NCBI GenBank assembly: GCA_002480495.1
Contig: DLCG01000011.1
Coordinates: 1-40,325, forward strand
DNA length: 40,325 nt
Direction of reading: 5' to 3'
DNA from: Rhodobiaceae bacterium UBA7804
GTDB lineage: Bacteria; Pseudomonadota; Alphaproteobacteria; Parvibaculales; Parvibaculaceae
Shown here: positions 39,101 to 40,325 of the stretch, piece after piece
Numbering within the stretch: the first letter of the stretch is position 1
Layout of the letters: each line of letters starts with the position of its first letter
The notes under the pieces: model-generated
Database searches by the model: none
Seen by the model: the letters and a program-made list of their open reading frames with translations, nothing else
Told to the model about the DNA's origin: nothing
Program-made: the position numbers and the translations under genes

Positions 39101-39351
39101 TCGATGACGGCGGGCAACGTCGGGTGCTGAGAGTGGTGAAGCTCAGCGGACAGAAAATTACCCTTGCAGACCACTTTGAAGCCGGTGCGCTCAAGTCCCG
39201 TGATGCCGACAAAGAGGACCCTTTCAAGTATCTCGAAAAATCCGCAAATGTTCTGAAATCGATGGGGCTGAGGAAAGTCGGCATTGACGAGATCGGCCGA
39301 CTGACCGACCCGGGGCCGCAGCAGGCCAAATCCGGAGGAAAAGCCGCGTGA
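36106..39351 (+). CDS. cas9: Cas9, type II-C RNA-guided endonuclease (1081 aa)
   Basis: RuvC-I LGLDLGTNSIGW has D8. An arginine-rich bridge helix follows (RRVPRGMRRRRDRF). RuvC-II is EEIVIELAREL with E500. The HNH motif is EIEHILPFSKTLDDSMANKVLC with H583. RuvC-III is DHRHHAIDAF with H740 and D743. All expected catalytic residues of both nuclease domains are present, so it should be active. Its length (1081) suits compact type II-C. The C-terminal 300 residues (wedge and PAM-interacting regions) include NAFNEVYELPNGNWISVVI and DDLVAVDDGGQRRVLRVVKLSGQ. ATG 36106 follows GGTGGGGGA. It is followed at once by cas1 (4-base GTGA overlap) and cas2, with no csn2 or cas4, the II-C layout. It acts with crRNA and tracrRNA on invading DNA. 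Confidence 0.97.
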   Translation: MRYRLGLDLGTNSIGWWMVKLDQEGRACGSLGGGVRIFSDGRNPKDGTSLAVQRRVPRGMRRRRDRFIGRRSDLMNHLIAFGLMPGDEGERKALEALDPYELRAVALDRALTPHELGRALFHLNQRRGFKSNRKTDSDDNETGVVKERIGELRTRIEKSGARTLGEFLHKRRLKGRMVRARPEAGFYPERAMYEDEFDLIRQQQNSHHSLTAEQWDTLKDIIFFQRPLKPVDPGWCLFEAGEKRAHRALPLTQEFRMVQEANNLRVTSPGSPARRLTLEERDKVLGHLRKKKELKLDTMLKLLKLPSGSTVNLFDDHRSTIKGEETAARLAHKEIFGDAWFNLSAEERTGIVRTLLDTEKPEEIERIAQRQWGLSEAAAKKLAGKSLPEGYSRLSEKAIAKLLPIMEDQGLNYAEAVEQVPEYGHHSDFRPDEARDALPYYGEVLARHCVGADPSAPKIDEVAHWGRLANPTVHIGLNQIRRLVNRLIEVHGKPEEIVIELARELKMSKEGKDKERKKNSENEAANRRREEQIRAAGTAPSPHLLRKLRLWEEQKVGTANLCPFTGQPISFEMAISAATEIEHILPFSKTLDDSMANKVLCLIEANRAKRDRSPYDAFHTDPTLAGRKYVYDDILFRADNLPANKRWRFYPDAMDRFNNDERDFLDRQLNETKYLSRIARSYLSNLYNEKEEGRMRVRAIPGKLTAMLRGKWGLSALLPGHNLSGGEEAPRKNRNDHRHHAIDAFVVANTTQGLLKRLADLNDDADRQRLVDAVPDPWDNFDREELRQQLARLTVSHKADHGTPGSKGKTTGALHNDTAYGIVGPGKNGNTIVVSRTPLSRFTTPKDMDKGLEGIRDAALREALTTAWNTFKAAPPEASNSDDKDSRRKPKNPAMAFAEMVATKGIEIGGRKVTVRRVRMCEELGVVPIKDRKTGKPYKAYKPDGNAFNEVYELPNGNWISVVIRRFDANQPDFSSADFRPHPAARKVMRLHIDDLVAVDDGGQRRVLRVVKLSGQKITLADHFEAGALKSRDADKEDPFKYLEKSANVLKSMGLRKVGIDEIGRLTDPGPQQAKSGGKAA

Positions 39352-40277
39352 TCGGTCGGGTGGTCGAGATCGCTGCGGATGACCGGCACCTCGCCGTCTC
39401 TCGTGGCTTTCTGACCGTCTCGACGAAAGGTGAGGAAGTGGGGCGTGTACCACTCGACGATATCGGCGTCCTTCTCGCGCATGCACATGGATTGACCTAT
39501 TCCAATAATCTGATGGTCGAGCTTGCGCAGAGAGGCGCGGCCGTTGTCCTCTGCGGTCCAAACCACATGCCTGTCGCCTGGCTCTGGCCGATGGACGGCC
39601 ACCATGTCCAAAGCCTCAGAATGCGCCAACAGCTGGAGGCAGGGGCGCCGCTCCGCAAAAGGCTTTGGCAGGTGCTTGTTCGCGCGAAGATCGAGCAACA
39701 ACGCGCTGTGCTTGAACGGCTCGGAAAGCCAGACGGCGCATTCGACCTGCTCTCAAGAAAAGTAAAATCGGGTGATCCCGATAACATCGAGGCACAGGCG
39801 GCGCGGCGCTACTGGCCGCTGCTCATGGGCGATGACTTCCGTCGCGATCGTAGCGCCGGCGGCGCCAACGCGATGCTCAACTATGGATACACAGTGTTGC
39901 GCGCCGGCGTCGCACGTGCCGTGACCTCTGCCGGGCTCCACCCCTCCGTCGGCCTACACCACAGCAATCGCAATAATCCGATGTGCCTGGTCGACGACCT
40001 GATGGAGCCCTTCCGCCCAATAGTCGACTACATTGTGTCGAGGCTTATCGCGGCGGGAAAAGAAGAGGTGAACCCAGAGACGAAGGCCGTTCTGGCGCAG
40101 ATACTCGCCTTCGATATGGCGACCGATCAGGGCACAACACCTGTGTCGACCTGTGTTGAACGTCTCGCCTTTTCGCTCGCGCAGTCATACGAAACGGGAA
40201 AACCTTCTCTCACCCTCCCCCGCACTCTCCTGCCGCTCGAAATGCCTGGCTTCGAACCGCGGTCTGACAGCGGCTAG
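39348..40277 (+). CDS. cas1: Cas1, CRISPR spacer-acquisition integrase (type II)
   Basis: A 309-residue protein of type II Cas1 form. The N-terminal beta domain has VPLDDIGVLLAHAHGLTYSNNL. The helical domain carries the metal-binding residues: Glu in DNIEAQAARRYW, His in GLHPSVGLHHSN, and Asp/Glu in CLVDDLMEPFRPIVD. Cas1 with Cas2 inserts new spacers at the array leader. The start GTG overlaps the Cas9 stop (39348-39351), implying coupled translation. The stop is followed 4 bases later by cas2. Confidence 0.96.
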   Translation: MIGRVVEIAADDRHLAVSRGFLTVSTKGEEVGRVPLDDIGVLLAHAHGLTYSNNLMVELAQRGAAVVLCGPNHMPVAWLWPMDGHHVQSLRMRQQLEAGAPLRKRLWQVLVRAKIEQQRAVLERLGKPDGAFDLLSRKVKSGDPDNIEAQAARRYWPLLMGDDFRRDRSAGGANAMLNYGYTVLRAGVARAVTSAGLHPSVGLHHSNRNNPMCLVDDLMEPFRPIVDYIVSRLIAAGKEEVNPETKAVLAQILAFDMATDQGTTPVSTCVERLAFSLAQSYETGKPSLTLPRTLLPLEMPGFEPRSDSG

Positions 40278-40281
40278 ATCG

Positions 40282-40325
40282 ATGCTGACCGGGTACAGGC
40301 TCATGTGGATGATGGTCATTTTCGA
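40282..40325 (+). CDS. cas2: Cas2, N-terminal end (runs off the window)
   Basis: ATG 40282 opens MLTGYRLMWMMVIFD, the usual first beta strand of type II Cas2 (a ferredoxin-like fold that bridges two Cas1 dimers); the Asp at the end is the conserved one. Only 14 codons plus two bases are present. The CRISPR array is expected beyond it. Confidence 0.88.
   Translation, partial: MLTGYRLMWMMVIF

Noticed and set aside
40278..40325. CRISPR repeat at the right edge
   Set aside because: The bases read cleanly as the start of cas2; no repeat is present inside the window.

Overview
The window looks like a chromosomal segment of a GC-rich alphaproteobacterium. This is inferred from codon usage with G/C-ending third positions, an FeS-type bacterial cryptochrome/photolyase paired with a DUF2256 gene, a LapB-type secretion ATPase, and a type II-C CRISPR locus. 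No rRNA, tRNA or complete CRISPR array is visible. I cannot name the genus.

Left block (1-5400), housekeeping and stress metabolism: the 3' end of an acyl-CoA carboxylase carboxyltransferase, a short-chain dehydrogenase, a DCC-family thiol oxidoreductase, a tiny DUF2256 protein and a PhrB-like (6-4) photolyase, all on the + strand. They converge on a YghU-like glutathione transferase and an Old Yellow Enzyme family reductase on the - strand.

Second block (5388-20650), a self-contained type I secretion adhesin locus on the - strand. In transcription order it holds a TolC-like outer-membrane protein, a 3038-residue adhesin, a LapB/LssB-type ABC transporter and an HlyD-type adaptor. The adhesin has 26 tandem Ig-like domains of two types, then a C-type-lectin-like domain and a VCBS-like domain. 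A LysR-type regulator (+) diverges from it across an AT-rich region carrying two perfect inverted repeats.

Third block (20850-35140), apparently an acquired island. A cluster of CAGGGAA repeats and palindromes precedes a 787-residue tyrosine-recombinase-like integrase. Next comes a tightly overlapping nine-gene - strand operon: Sel1-like membrane protein, VWA protein, LolD-like ATPase, LolC-like permease, FGE/SUMF1-like periplasmic protein, glycine-zipper lipoprotein, coiled-coil lipoprotein, TPR protein with a peptidoglycan-binding-like tail, and an exported class-3 lipase. The core order VWA-ATPase-permease-FGE-lipoprotein matches PpkA-TagT-TagS-TagR-TagQ of the type VI secretion threonine-phosphorylation pathway. 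Here there is no kinase domain and no T6SS structural gene, and an exported lipase is attached. This is my main candidate for an undescribed envelope system. A divergent gene encodes an unrecognised secreted protein.

Fourth block (35400-40325): a truncated IS3-family orfA, then a type II-C CRISPR locus with cas9 (1081 aa), cas1 and the start of cas2. Upstream of cas9, a - strand hairpin/terminator that folds well only in - strand RNA marks a probable tracrRNA. The CRISPR array must lie beyond the right edge or elsewhere.
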